Assembly (NCBI GenBank): GCA_032622095.1
Contig: CP136068.1
Span: 119,607 to 183,606, forward strand
Origin: Siphonodentalium dalli
Lineage: Eukaryota; Mollusca; Scaphopoda; Gadilida; Siphonodentaliidae
Direction: 5' to 3'
Length of the DNA stretch: 64,000 nucleotides
The position numbers and the translations under genes were made by a program. Numbering within the stretch: the first letter of the stretch is position 1; the number at the start of each line of letters is the position of its first letter. Shown here piece after piece: positions 1-14,116 of this stretch. Under the pieces are notes generated by a model. The model searched no databases. It worked only from the letters and a program-made list of their open reading frames with translations, and was not told the origin of the DNA.

Positions 1-985
1 GGGGAGACCTATATATGTATGTGGCGAGGATTACCTATAGATGTGTGTGACGGGGATACCTATATATGTGTGTGGTTGGTGAATACCTATATATGTATGT
101 GGTGGTGATACCTATATATGTATGTGGCGGGGAATACCAATAGATGTATGTGGTGGTGATACCTATATATGTGTGTGGCGGGGATACCTATATATGTGTG
201 TGGTGGGGATACCTATCTATGTGTGTGGTGGGGATACCTATATATGTATGTGGTGGTGATACCTATATATGTGTGTGGTGGTGATACCTATATATGTATG
301 TGGTGGGGAGGACCTATATATGTATGTGGCGGGGGATACATATAGATGTGTGTGGTGGGGATACCTATATATGTGTGTGGTGGTGATACCTATATATGTA
401 TGTGGTGGTGATACCTATATATGTATGTGGCGGGGATACCTATAGATGTATGTGGTGGTGATAACCTATATATGTGTGTGGCGGGGATACCTATATATGT
501 GTGTGGTGGGGATACCTATCTATGTGTGTGTGGGGGATACCTATATATGTATGTGGTGGTGATACCTATATATGTATGTGATGGGGATACCTATAGATGT
601 GTGTGGTGGGGGATACATATAGATGTATGTGGTGGGGATACCTATAGATGTATGTGGTGGGGATACCTATATATGTATGTGGTGGTGATACCTATATATG
701 TATGTGGTGGGGATACCTATATATGTATGTGGTGGGAATACGTATAGATGTGTGTGGTGGGGATACCTATAGATGTATGTGGTGGGGATACCTATAGATG
801 TGTGTGGTGGGGATACATATAGATGTGTGTGGTGGTGATACCTATATATGTATGTGGTGGGGATACCTATATATGTATTTGGTGGGGATACCTTTATATG
901 TATGTGGTGGTAATACCTATAGATGTGTGTGGTGGTGAAACCTATAGTTGTGCCTGGCGGGGATACCTATAGATAGTATGTGGTG
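1..985 (+). repeat. Left copy of a 2.63-kb-offset duplication, cut by the window edge
   Basis: This block matches 2,630-3,605 unit by unit: both open with GGGGAGACC, GGCGAGGAT and GTGTGACGGGG and both run through TATTTGG, ACCTTTATATG and the anchor. The offset drifts from 2,629 at the start to 2,621 at the anchor because this copy holds extra single bases (GATTACC, GGTTGGTGAATACC, GGGGAATACC, GGAGGACC, GGCGGGGGATAC) that the other copy lacks. These look more like consensus errors than shared variants. Confidence 0.8.
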
Positions 986-2629
986 GGGATACCTATATAT
1001 GTGTGTGGTGGGGATACCTATATATGTATTTGGTGGGGATACCTATATATGTGTTTGGCGGGGATACCTATATATGTATGTGGTGGGGATACCTATATAT
1101 GTATGTGGTGGGGATACCTATATGTTTGTGGAGGTGATACCTATATATGTATGTGGTGGGGATACATATAGATCTGTGTGGTGAGGAGACCTATATATGT
1201 GTGTGGTGGTGATACCTATATATGTATGTGATGGGGATACCTATATATGTATGTGGTGGGGATACCTATATGTTTGTGGAGGTGATACCTATATATGTAT
1301 GTGGTGGGGATACATATAGATCTGTGTGGTGAGGAGACCTATATATGTGTGTGGTGGTGATACCTATATATGTATGTGGTGGGGATACCTATATATGTAT
1401 GTGGTGGTGATACCTATAGATGTGTGTGGTGTGGATACCTATATGTGTATGTGGTGGTGATACCTATAGATGTGTGTGGTGGGGATACCTATCTGTGTGT
1501 GGGTGGTGATACCTTTATATGTATGTGGTGGTGATACCTATAGACGTGTGGTGGGGATACCTATATATGTATGTGGTGGGGATACCTATATATGTATGTG
1601 GTGGGGATACCTATATATGTATGTGGTGGTGATACATATAGATGTATGTGGTGGGGATACCTATATATGTGTGAGGTGGTGATACCTATATATGTATGTG
1701 GTGGGTATATCTATAGATGTATGTGGTGGGGATACCTATATATGTATGTGGTGTGGATACCTATAGATGTATGTGGTAGGGATACCTATAGATGTATGTG
1801 GTGGGGATACCTATAGATGTGTGTGGTGGTGATACCTATATATGTATGTGGTGGGGATACCTATAGATGTATGTGGTGGGATACGTATGTATGTATGCGG
1901 TGGGGATACATATAATATGTATGTGGTTGGGATACCTAAATATGTATGTGGTGGTGATTCCTATATGTGTGTGTGGTGTTGATACCTATATATGTGTGTG
2001 GTGGGGATACCTATATATGTGTGTGGCGGGGATACCTATATATGTATGTGGTGGGGATACCTATATATGTATGTGGTGGGGATACCTATATATGTATGTG
2101 GTGGGGATACCTATATATGTATGTGGTGTTGGATACCTATAGATGTATGTGATGGTGATATCTATATATGTATGAGGTGGTGATACTTATATATGTATGT
2201 GGTGGGGATAAATATATATGTATGTGGTGGGGATACCGATATATGTATGTGGTGGGGATACCTATATATGTATGTGGTGGGGATACCTATATATGTATGT
2301 GGTGGTGATACCTATATATGTGTGTGGTGGTGATACCTATATATGTATGTGGTGGGGAAACCTATATATGTATGTGGTGGGGATACCTATATATGTATGT
2401 GGTGGGGATACCTATAGATGTATGTGGTGGTGATATCTATATATGTATGTGGTGGTGATACTTATATATGTATGTGGTGGGGATACCTATATATGTGTGT
2501 GGTGGGGATACCTATATATGTATGTGGTGGGGATACCTAATATATGTATGTGGTGGGGATACCTATATATGTATGTGGTGGGGATACCTATATATGTGTG
2601 TGGTGGTGATACCTATATATGTATGTGGT
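986..2629 (+). repeat. Array block related to 17.2-18.8 kb
   Basis: Unit order matches 17,196-18,820 at an offset of about 16.0-16.2 kb. Shared signposts are TATATGTTTGTGGAGG (about 1,119 and 17,291), TATAGACGTGTGG (about 1,549 and 17,561) and GTGGGTATATC (about 1,701 and 17,869). Here the GTTTGTGGAGG block is doubled locally at 1,111-1,215 and 1,259-1,363, about 148 bp apart, while the related block has it once. No gene is seen. Confidence 0.75.
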
Positions 2630-3605
2630 GGGGAGACCTATATATGTATGTGGCGAGGATACCTATAGATGTGTGTGACGGGGATACCTATATATGTGTG
2701 TGGTGGTGATACCTATATATGTATGTGGTGGTGATACCTATATATGTATGTGGCGGGGATACCTATAGATGTATGTGGTGGTGATACCTATATATGTGTG
2801 TGGCGGGGATACCTATATATGAGTGTGGTGGGGGATACCTATCTATGTGTGTGGTGGGGATACCTATATATGTATGTGGTGGTGATACCTATATATGTGT
2901 GTGGTGGTGATACCTATATATGTATGTGGTGGGGAGACCTATATATGTATGTGGCGGGGATACATATAGATGTGTGTGGTGGGGATACCTATATATGTGT
3001 GTGGTGGTGATACCTATATATGTATGTGGTGGTGATACCTATATATGTATGTGGCGGGGATACCTATAGATGTATGTGGTGGTGATACCTATATATGTGT
3101 GTGGCGGGGATACCTATATATGTGTGTGGTGGGGATACCTATCTATGTGTGTGTGGGGATACCTATATATGTATGTGGTGGTGATACCTATATATGTATG
3201 TGGTGGGGATACCTATAGATGTGTGTGGTGGGGATACATATAGATGTATGTGGTGGGATACCTATAGATGTATGTGGTGGGGATACCTATATATGTATGT
3301 GGTGGTGATACCTATATATGTATGTGGTGGGGGATACCTATATATGTATGTGGTGGGAATACGTATAGATGTGTGTGGTGGGGGATACCTATAGATGTAT
3401 GTGGTGGGGATACCTATAGATGTGTGTGGTGGGGATACATATAGATGTGTGTGGTGGTGATACCTATATATGTATGTGGTGGGGATACCTATATATGTAT
3501 TTGTGGGGATACCTTTATATGTATGTGGTGGTAATACCTATAGATGTGTGTGGTGGTGAAACCTATAGTTGTGCCTGGCGGGGATACCTATAGATGTATG
3601 TGGTG
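2630..3605 (+). repeat. Right copy of the 2.63-kb-offset duplication
   Basis: Counterpart of 1-985, ending at the anchor at 3,569. Its units are mostly clean 25-mers, apart from an extra G near 2,830 and 3,372 and a missing base in GTATTTGTGG near 3,500. The same succession of GGAGACC, GGCGAGG and anchor units appears again near 18.8-19.76 kb, so this is a shared ancestral A block. Confidence 0.8.
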
Positions 3606-5450
3606 GGGATACCTATATATGTATGTGGTGGGGATACCTATATATGTATGTGGTGGTGATACCTATAGATGTATGTGGTGGGGATACCTATAGATGTATG
3701 TGGTGGTGATACCTATATATGTATGTGGTGGGGATACCTATATATGTATGTGGTGGGGATACCTATAGATGTGTGTTGGTGGGGATACCTATAGATGTAT
3801 GTGGTGGGGATACCTATAGATGTGTGTGGTGGCGATACATATAGATGTGTGTGGTGATGATACCTATATATGTATATGGTGGGGATACCTATATATGTAT
3901 TTGGTGGGGATACCTTTATATGTATGTGGTGGTAATACCTATAGATGTGTGTGGTGGTGAAACCCTATAGTTGTGCCTGGCGGGGATACGCTATAGATGT
4001 ATGTGGTGGGGATACCTATATATGTATGTGGTGGGGATACCTATATATGTATGTGGTGGTGATACCTATAGATGTGTGTGGTGGTGATAGATATAGATGT
4101 GTGTGGTGGGATACCTATATATGTATGTGGTGGGGATACCTATATATGTATGTGGTGATGATACCTATAGATGTGTGTGGTGGTGATACCTATAGATGTG
4201 TGTGGTGGTGATACCTATAGATGTGTGTGGCGGGGATACCTATATATGTATGTGGTGGGGATAACTATATATGTGTGTGGGTGGGGATACCTAAATATGT
4301 ATGTGGCGGGGATACCTATATATATTTGTCGTGGGGATACCTATATATGTATGTGGTGGGGATTCCCTATAGATGTATGTGGTGGGTGATACCTATAGAT
4401 GTATGTGGTGGGGATACCTATATATGTGTGTGGTGGTGATACCTATATATGTGTGTGGTGGGGATACCTATAGATGTATGTGGTGGGGATACCTATATAT
4501 GTGTGTGGTGGTGATACCTATAGATGTATGTTGGTGGGGGATACCTATATATGTGTGTGTGGTGGGATACCTATATATGTGTGTGGTGGTGATACCTATA
4601 TATGTATGTGGTGGGGATACCTATATATGTATTTGGTTGGGGGATACCTTTATATGTATGTGGTGGTAATACCTATAGATGTGTGTGGGTGGTGAAACCT
4701 ATAGTTGTGCCTGGCGGGGATACCTATAGATGTATGTGGTGGGGATACCTATATATGTATGTGGTGGGGATACCTATATATGTATGTGGTGGTGATACCT
4801 ATAGATGTGTGTGGTGGTGATAGATATAGATGTGTGTGGTGGGGATACCTATATATGTATGTGGTGGGGATACCTATATATGTATGTGGTGATGATACCT
4901 ATAGATGTGTGTGGTGGTGATACCTATAGATGTGTGTGGTGGTGATACCTATAGAAGTGTGTGGCGGGGATACCTATATATGTATGTGGTGGGGATACCT
5001 ATATATGTGTGTGGTGGGGATACTAAATATGTATGTGGCGGGGATACCTATATATGTTTGTCGTGGGGATACCTATATATGTATGTGGTGGGGATTCCTA
5101 TAGATGTATGTGGTGGTGATACCTATAGATGTATGTGGTGGGGATACCTATATATGTGTGCGGTGGTGATACCTATGTATGTGTGTGGTGGGGATACCTA
5201 TATATGTATGTGGTGGGGATACCTATATATGTGTGTGGTGGTGATACCTATAGATGTATGTGGTGGGGATACCTATATATATGTGTGGTGGTGATACCTA
5301 TATATGTGTGTGGTGGGGATACCTATATATGTATGTGGTGGGGAGACCTATATATGTATGTGGTGGGGATACCTATATGTATGTGGTGGTGATACCTATA
5401 TATGTATGTGATGGGAATACCTATAGATGTGTGTGGTGAGGAGACCTATA
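3606..5450 (+). repeat. Family A block with two close anchors
   Basis: Anchors at 3,971 and 4,705 are only 734 bp apart, each followed by GATAGATATAG, GTGATGATACC, CTAAATATG and a TTTGTCGTGG-type unit (about 4,330 and 5,057). The same double arrangement recurs at 7,435 and 8,163, 728 bp apart. The block is rich in 24- and 26-bp units, such as AACCCTATAG, GATACGCTATAG and GATTCCCTATAG, most not seen in other copies. Confidence 0.75.
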
Positions 5451-7020
5451 TATGTATTTGGTGGGGATTCCTATAGATGTGTGGTTGGGATACCTATATA
5501 TGTATGTGGTGGGGATACCTATATATGTATGTAGTGGGGATACCTATATATGTATGTGGTGGGGATACCTATATATGTGTGAGGTGGTGATACCTATATA
5601 TGTGTGTGGTGGTGATACCTATATATGTATGTGGTGGTGATACATATATATGTATGTGGCGGGGATACCTATAGATGTATGTTGGTGGTGATACCTATAT
5701 ATGTGTGTGGCGGGGGATACCTATATATGTGTGTGGTGGGGATACCTATCTATGTGTGTGGTTGGGATGCCTATATATGTATGTGGTGGTGATACCTATA
5801 TATGTATGTGGTGGGGATACCTATAGATGTGTGTGGTGGGGATACCTTTAGATGTATGTGGTGGGGATACCTATATATGTATGTGGTTGGTGATACCTAT
5901 AGATGTATGTGGTGGGGATACCTATATATGTATGTGTGGTGGTGATACCTATAGATGTATGTGGTGGTGATACCTATATATGTGTGTCGGTGGGGATACC
6001 TATAAATGTATGTGGTGGGGATACCTATATATGTACGTGGTGGGGGATACCTATAGATGTGTGTTGGTGATACCTATATATGTATGTGGTGGGGATGCCT
6101 ATATATGTGTGTGGTGGTGATACCTATATATGTATGTGGTGGGGATACCTATTGATGTGTGGTGGTGACACCTATATATATATGTGGTGGGGATGCCTAT
6201 ATATGTGTGTGGTGGTGATACCTATATATGTGTGCGGCGGGGATACCTATATATGTGTGTGATGGGGATACCTATATATGTGTGTGGTGGGGGATACCTA
6301 TATATGTATGTGGTGGTGATACCTATATAAGTATGTGGTGGTGATACCTATATATGTGTGTGGTGGTGATACATATCTATGTGTGTGGTGGGGGATACCT
6401 ATATATGTGCGTGGTGGGGATACAAATAGATGTATGTGGTGGGAATACCTATGTATGTATGTGGTGGTGATACCTATATATGAATGTGGCGGGGATACCT
6501 ATATATGTATGTGGTGGGGATACCTATATATGATTGTGGTGGGGATACCTATATATGTGTTGCTGCGGGGATACCTATATATGTGTGTGATGGGGATACC
6601 TATATATGTGTGTGGTGGGGATACCTATATAGGTATGTGGTGGTGATACCTATATAAGAATGTGGTGGTGATACCTATATATGTGTGTGGTGGTGATACC
6701 TATCTATGTGTGTGGTGGGGGATACCTATATATGTGTGTGGCGGGGATACCTATATATGTGTGTGGTGGGGATACCTATCTATGGGTGTGGTGCAGAGAC
6801 CTATATATGTATGTGGCGGGGATACCTATAGATGTGTGTGAGTGGTGGAGATACCTATATATGTGTGTGGTGGTGATACCTATATATGTATGTGGTGGTG
6901 ATACCTATATATGTATGTGGCGGGGATACCAATAGATGTATGTGGTGGTGATACCTATATATGTGTGTGGCGGGGATACCTATATATGTTTGTGGTGGGG
7001 ATACCTATCTATGTGTGCGT
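5451..7020 (+). repeat. Family A middle and late HOR section
   Basis: Carries the A order GTGTGGTTGGG, GTGAGGTGG, GATACATATATATG, CTATCTATG with GGTTGGGATGCC, CCTTTAG, TACGTGG, GTGTGTTGG, GACACC and GTGCGGCGG. It corresponds to about 9.6-10.9 kb at an offset near 4.14 kb. Several extra-base units (near 5,686, 5,711, 5,887, 5,935 and 5,985) are absent from that counterpart. Confidence 0.75.
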
Positions 7021-8730
7021 GGGGATACCTATATATGTATGTGGTGGTGATACCTATATATGTATGTGGTGGGGATACATATAGATGTGTGTGGTGGGGA
7101 TACCTATAGATGTATGTGGTGGGGGATACCTATATATGTATGTGGTGGGGATACCTATAGATGTATGTGGTGGTGATACCTATATATGTATGTGGTGGGG
7201 ATACCTATATATGTATGTGGTGGGGATACCTATAGATGTGTGTGGTGGGGATATCTATAGATGTATGTGGTGGGGATACCTATAGATGTGTGTGGTGGCG
7301 ATACATATAGATGTGTGTGGTGGTGATACCTATATATGTATATGGTGGGGATACCTATATATGTATTTGGTGGGATACCTTTATATGTATGTGGTGGTAA
7401 TACCTATAGATGTGTGTGGTGGTGAAACCTATAGTTGTGCCTGGCGGGGATACCTATAGATGTATGTGGTGGGGATACCTATATATGTATGTGGTGGGGA
7501 TACCTATATATGTATGTGGTGGTGTGATACCTATAGATGTGTGTGGTGGTGATAGATATAGATGTGTGTGGTGGGATACCTATATATGTATGTGGTGGGG
7601 ATACCTATATATTGTATGTGGTGATGATACCTATAGATGTGTGTGGTGGTGATACCTATAGATGTGTGTGGTGGTGATACCTATAGATGTGTGTGGCGGG
7701 GATACCTATATATGTATGTGGTGGGGATAACTATATATGTGTGTGGTGGGGATACCCTAAATATGTATGTGGCGGGGATACCTATATATATTGTCGTGGG
7801 GATACCTATATATGTATGTGGTGGGGATTCCTATAGATGTATGTGGTGGTGATACCTATAGATGTATGTGGTGGGGATACCTATATATGTGTGTGGTGGT
7901 GATACCTATATATGTGTGTGGTGGGGGATACCTATAGATGTATGTGGTGGGGATACCTATATATGTGTGTGGTGGTGATACCTATAGATGTATGTGGTGG
8001 GGATACCTATATATGTGTGTGGTGGTGATACCTATATATGTGTGTGGTGGTGATACCTATATATGTATGTGGTGGGGATACCTATATATGTATTTGGTGG
8101 GGATACCTTTATATGTATGTGGTGGTAATACCTATAGATGTGTGTGGTGGTGAAACCTATAGTTGTGCCTGGCGGGGATACCTATAGATGTATGTGGTGG
8201 GGATACCTATATATGTATGTGGTGGGGATACCTATATATGTATGTGGTGGTGATACCTATAGATGTGTGTGGTGGTGATAGATATAGATGTGTGTGGTGG
8301 GGATACCTATATATGTATGTGATGGGGATACCTATATATGTATGTTGTGATGATACTATAGATGTGTGTGGTGGTGATACCTATAGATGTGTGTGGTGGT
8401 GATACCTATAGATGTGTGTGGCGGGATACCTATATATGTATGTGGTGGGGGATACCTATATATGTGTGTGGTGGGGATACCTAAATATGTATGTGGCGGG
8501 GATACCTATATATGTTTGTCGTGGGGGATACCTATATATGTATGTGGTGGGGATTCCTATAGATGTATGTGGTGGTGATACCTATAGATGTATGTGGTGG
8601 GGATACCTATATATGTGTGTGGTGGTGATACCTATATATGTGTGTGGTGGGGATACCTATATATGTATGTGGTGGGGATACCTATATATGTGTGTGGTGG
8701 TGATACCTATAGATGTGTGTGGTGGGGATA
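7021..8730 (+). repeat. Family A block with anchors at 7,435 and 8,163
   Basis: Repeats the layout of 3.6-5.2 kb at an offset of about 3.46 kb: anchor, GATAGATATAG, GTGATGATACC, CTAAATATG and TTGTCGTGG, twice. Off-length units include GGTGGTGTGATACC near 7,520 and ATATATTGTATG near 7,611. Confidence 0.75.
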
Positions 8731-9125
8731 CCTATATAGGTATGTGGTGGTGATACCTATATAAGAATGTGGTGGTGATACCTATATATGTGTGTGGTGG
8801 TGATACCTATCTATGTGTGTGGTGGGGATACCTATATATGTGTGTGGCGGGATACCTATATATGTGTGTGGTGGGGATACCTATCTATGTGTGTGGTGCA
8901 GAGACCTATATATGTATGTGGCGGGGGATACCTATAGATGTTGTGTGGTGGGGATACCTATATATGTGTGTGGTGGTGATACCTATATATGTATGTGTTG
9001 GTGATACCTATATATGTATGTGGCGGGGATACCAATAGATGTATGTGGTGGTGATACCTATATATGTGTGTGGCGGGGATACCTATATATGTTTGTGGTG
9101 GGGATACCTATCTATGTGTGCGTGG
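8731..9125 (+). repeat. Short duplicate of 6,630-7,020
   Basis: This stretch starts with the rare pair CTATATAGGTATG and ATATAAGAATG and ends with GTGTGCGTGGGG, exactly as 6,630-7,020 does, at an offset of about 2.1 kb. The rare ATATAAGAATG unit (elsewhere ATATAAGTATG) supports direct copying between the two sites. Confidence 0.75.
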
Positions 9126-11229
9126 GGATACCTATATATGTATGTGGTGGTGATACCTATATATGTATGTGGTGGGGATACCTATATATGTATGTGGTGG
9201 GGATACATATATATGTATGTGGTGGGGATTCCTATAGATGTATGTGGTGGTGATACCTATAGATGTATGTGGTGGGATACCTATATATGTGTGTGGTGGT
9301 GATACCTATATATGTGTGTGGTGGGGATACCTATATATGTATGTGGTGGGGATACCTATATATGTGTGTGGTGGTGATACCTATAGATGTATGTGGTGGG
9401 GATACCTATATATATGTGTGGTGGTGATACCTATATATGTGTGTGGTGGGGATACCTATATATGTATGTGGTGGGGAGACCTATATATGTATGTGGTGGG
9501 GATACCTATATGTATGTGGTGGTGATACCTATATATGTATGTGATGGGAATACCTATAGATGTGTGTGGTGAGGAGACCTATATATGTATGTGGTGGGGA
9601 TTCCTATAGATGTGTGGTTGGGATACCTATATATGTATGTGGTGGGGATACCTATATATGTATGTGGTGGGGGATACCTATATATGTATGTGGTGGGGAT
9701 ACCTATATATGTGTGAGGTGGTGATACCTATATATGTGTGTGGTGGTGATACCTATATATGTATGTGGTGGTGATACATATATATGTATGTGGCGGGGAT
9801 ACCTATAGATGTATGTGGTGGTGATACCTATATATGTGTGTGGCGGGGATACCTATATATGTGTGTGGTGGGGATACCTATCTATGTGTGTGGTTGGGAT
9901 GCCTATATATGTATGTGGTGGTTATACGTATGTGGTGGGGATACCTATAGATGTGTGTGGTGAGGATATCTATATATGTATGTGGTGGGGATACCTTTAG
10001 ATGTATGTGGTGGGGATACCTATATATGTATGTGGTGGTGATACCTATAGATGTATGTGGTGGGGATACCTATATATGTATGTGGTGGTGATACCTATAG
10101 ATGTATGTGGTGGTGATACCTATATATGTGTGTGGTGGGGATACCTATAAATGTATGTGGTGGGGATACCTATATATGTACGTGGTGGGGATACCTATAG
10201 ATGTGTGTTGGTGATACCTATATATGTATGTGGTGGGGATGCCTATATATGTGTGTGGTGGTGATACCTATATATGTATGTGGTGGGGATACCTATTGAT
10301 GTGTGGTGGTGACACCTATATATGTATGTGGTGGGGATGCCTATATATGTGTGTGGTGGTGATACCTATATATGTATGTGGTGGTGATACCTATATATGT
10401 GTGCGGCGGGGATACCTATATATGTGTGTGATGGGGATACCTATATATGTGTGTGGTGGGGATACCTATATATGTATGTGGTGGTGATACCTATATAAGT
10501 ATGTGGTGGTGATACCTATATATGTGTGTGGTGGTGATACATATCTATGTGTGTGGTGGGGATACCTATATATGTGCGTGGTGGGGATACCTATAGATGT
10601 ATGTGGTGGGGATACCTATATATGTATGTGGTGGTGATACCTATATATGAATGTGGCGGGGATACCTATATATGTATGTGGTGGGGATACCTATATATGT
10701 TTGTGGTGGGGATACCTATATATGTGTGCGGCGGGGATACCTATATATGTGTGTGATGGGGATACCTATATATGTGTGTGGTGGGGATACCTATCTATGT
10801 GTGTGGTGGGGATACCTATATATGTGTGTGGCGGGGATACCTATATATGTGTGTGGTGGGGATACCTATCTATGTGTGTGGTGCAGAGACCTATATATGT
10901 ATGTGGCGGGGATACCTATAGATGTGTGTGGTGGGGATACCTATATATGTGTGTGGTGGTGATACCTATATATGTATGTGGTGGTGATACCTATATATGT
11001 ATGTGGCGGGGATACCAATAGCTGTATGTGGTGGTGATACCTATATATGTGTGTGGCGGGGATACCTATATATGTGTGTGGTGGTGATACCTATATATAT
11101 ATGTGGTGGGGATACCTATAGATGTGTGTGGTGGGGATACCTATAGATGTATGTGGTGGGGATACCTATAGATGTATGTGGTGGGGATACCTATAGATGT
11201 ATGTGGTGGTGATACCTATATATGTATGT
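9126..11229 (+). repeat. Family A HOR section
   Basis: Corresponds to 5.1-7.3 kb at an offset of about 4.11-4.14 kb, from the GGATTCC unit near 9,229 through GTGTGGTTGGG, CTATCTATG, CCTTTAG, GTGCGGCGG and GGTGCAGAGACC near 10,881. One unit near 9,919-9,940 is shortened (GGTGGTTATACGTATGTGG). Otherwise it is mostly clean 25-mers, in contrast to its counterpart. Confidence 0.75.
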
Positions 11230-12540
11230 GGTGGGGATACCTATATATGTATGTGGTGGGGATACCTATAGATGTGTGTGGTGGGGATACCTATAGATGT
11301 ATGTGGTGGGGATACCTATAGATGTGTGTGGTGGGGATACATATAGATGTGTGTGGTGGTGATACCTATATATGTATATGGTGGGGATACCTATATATGT
11401 ATTTGGTGAGGATACCTTTATATGTATGTGGTGGTAATACCTATAGATGTGTGTGGTGGTGAAACCTATAGTTGTGCCTGGCGGGGATACCTATAGATGT
11501 ATGTGGTGGGGATACCTATATATGTATGTGGTGGGGATACCTATATATGTATGTGGTGGTGATACCTATAGATGTGTGTGGTGGTGATAGATATAGATGT
11601 GTGTGGTGGGATACCTATATATGTATGTGGTGGGGATACCTATATATGTATGTGGTGATGATACCTATAGATGTGTGTGGTGGTGATACCTATAGATGTG
11701 TGTGGTGGTGATACCTATAGATGTGTGTGGCGGGGATACCTATATATGTATGTGGTGGGGATACCTATATATGTGTGTGGTGGGGATACCTAAATATGTA
11801 TGTGGCGGGGATACCTATATATATTTGTCGTGGGGATACCTATATATGTATGTGGTGGGGATTCCTATAGATGTATGTGGTGGTGATACCTATAGATGTA
11901 TGTGGTGGGGATACCTATATATGTGTGTGGTGGTGATACCTATATATGAGTGTGGTGGGGATACCTATAGATGTATGTGGTGGGGATACCTATATATGTG
12001 TGTGGTGGTGATACCTATAGATGTATGTGGTGGGGATACCTATATATGTGTGTGGTGGTGATACCTATATATGTGTGTGGTGGGGATACCTATATATGTA
12101 TGTGGTGGGGAGACCTATATATGTATGTGGTGGGGATACCTATATGTATGTGGTGGTGATACCTATATATGTATGTGATGGGAATACCTATAGATGTGTG
12201 TGGTGAGGAGACCTAAATATGTATGTGGTGGGGATTCCTATAGATGTGTGGTTGGGATACCTATATATGTATGTGGTGGGGATACCTATATATGTATGTG
12301 GTGGGGATACCTATATATGTATGTGGTGGGGATACCTATATATGTGTGAGGTGGTGATACCTATATATGTGTGTGGTGGTGATACCTATATATGTATGTG
12401 GTGGTGATACATATATATGTATGTGGCGGGGATACCTATAGATGTATGTGGTGGTGATACCTATATATGTGTGTGGCGGGGATACCTATATATGTGTGTG
12501 GTGGGGATACCTATCTATGTGTGTGGTTGGGATGCCTATA
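11230..12540 (+). repeat. Left copy of a 1,994-bp-offset duplication
   Basis: Matches 13,224-14,535 with an offset of 1,994-1,995 bp, including the anchor (11,472 and 13,466), GATAGATATAG, ATATTTGTCGTGG and the short 23-bp unit (CCTATATGTATGTGG). The copies differ at a few sites: ACCTAAATATG follows GAGGAGACC here, where the partner has a GTGTGGAGACC unit and ACCTATATATG. Confidence 0.8.
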
Positions 12541-13223
12541 TATGTATGTGGTGGTGATACCTATATATGTATGTGGTGGGGATACCTATAGATGTGTGTG
12601 GTGGGGATATCTATATATGTATGTGGTGGGGATACCTTTAGATGTATGTGGTGGGGATACCTATATATGTATGTGGTGGTGATACATACATATGTATGTG
12701 GTGGGGATACCTATATATGTATGTGGTGGTGATACCTATAGATGTATGTGGTGGAGATACCTATATATGTGTGTGGCGGGGATACCTATAAATGTATGTG
12801 GTGGGGATACCTATATATGTACGTGGTGGGGATACCTATATATGTATGTGGTGGTGATACCTATATATGTATGTGGCGGGGATACCTATAGATGTATGTG
12901 GTGGTGATACCTATATATGTGTGTGGCGGGGATACCTATATATGTGTGTGGTGGGGATACCTATCTATGTGTGTGTGGGGATACCTATATATGTATGTGG
13001 TGGTGATACCTATATATGTGTGTGGTGGTGATACCTATAGTTGTGCCTGGTGGGGATACCTATATATGTATGTGGTGGTGATACCTATATATGTATGTGG
13101 TGGGGATACATATAGATGTGTGTGGTGGGGATACCTATAGATGTATGTGGTGGGGATACCTATATATGTATGTGGTGGTGATACCTATAGATGTATGTGG
13201 CGGGGATACCTATATATGTATGT
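12541..13223 (+). repeat. Bridge between the 1,994-bp-offset copies
   Basis: Holds late-A units (CCTTTAG, CCTATAAATG, TACGTGG) and then jumps to units typical of the region before an anchor. A lone partial anchor, ATAGTTGTGCCTGGTGG, sits at about 13,037. The expected GTGTGTTGG-GACACC-GTGCGGCGG section is missing, so this looks like an internal deletion of a longer A copy. Confidence 0.65.
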
Positions 13224-14116
13224 GGTGGGGATACCTATATATGTATGTGGTGGGGATACCTATAGATGTGTGTGGTGGGGATACCTATAGATGTATGTGG
13301 TGGGGATACCTATAGATGTGTGTGGTGGGGATACATATAGATGTGTGTGGTGGTGATACCTATATATGTATATGGTGGGGATACCTATATATGTATTTGG
13401 TGGGGATACCTTTATATGTATGTGGTGGTAATACCTATAGATGTGTGTGGTGGTGAAACCTATAGTTGTGCCTGGCGGGGATACCTATAGATGTATGTGG
13501 TGGGGATACCTATATATGTATGTGGTGGGGATACCTATATATGTATGTGGTGGTGATACCTATAGATGTGTGTGGTGGTGATAGATATAGATGTGTGTGG
13601 TGGGATACCTATATATGTATGTGGTGGGGATACCTATATATGTATGTGGTGATGATACCTATAGATGTGTGTGGTGGTGATACCTATAGATGTGTGTGGT
13701 GGTGATACCTATAGATGTGTGTGGCGGGGATACCTATATATGTATGTGGTGGGGATACCTATATATGTGTGTGGTGGGGATACCTAAATATGTATGTGGC
13801 GGGGATACCTATATATATTTGTCGTGGGGATACCTATATATGTATGTGGTGGGGATTCCTATAGATGTATGTGGTGGTGATACCTATAGATGTATGTGGT
13901 GGGGATACCTATATATGTGTGTGGTGGTGATACCTATATATGTGTGTGGTGGGGGATACCTATAGATGTATGTGGTGGGGATACCTATATATGTGTGTGG
14001 TGGTGATACCTATAGATGTATGTGGTGGGGATACCTATATATGTGTGTGGTGGTGATACCTATATATGTGTGTGGTGGGGATACCTATATATGTATGTGG
14101 TGGGGAGACCTATATA
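13224..14116 (+). repeat. Right copy of the 1,994-bp-offset duplication
   Basis: Counterpart of 11,230-12,122, with anchor at 13,466, ATATTTGTCGTGG near 13,815 and an extra G near 13,951 (GGTGGGGGATACC). The match continues to about 14,535 inside the next duplicated block. Confidence 0.8.

Noticed and set aside
948-1184. Anchor unit TTGTGCCTGG as a translation start (TTG) of a real peptide
   Set aside because: It is only an alternative start codon in a divergent repeat unit; the frame after it is repeat sequence and stops at variant units.
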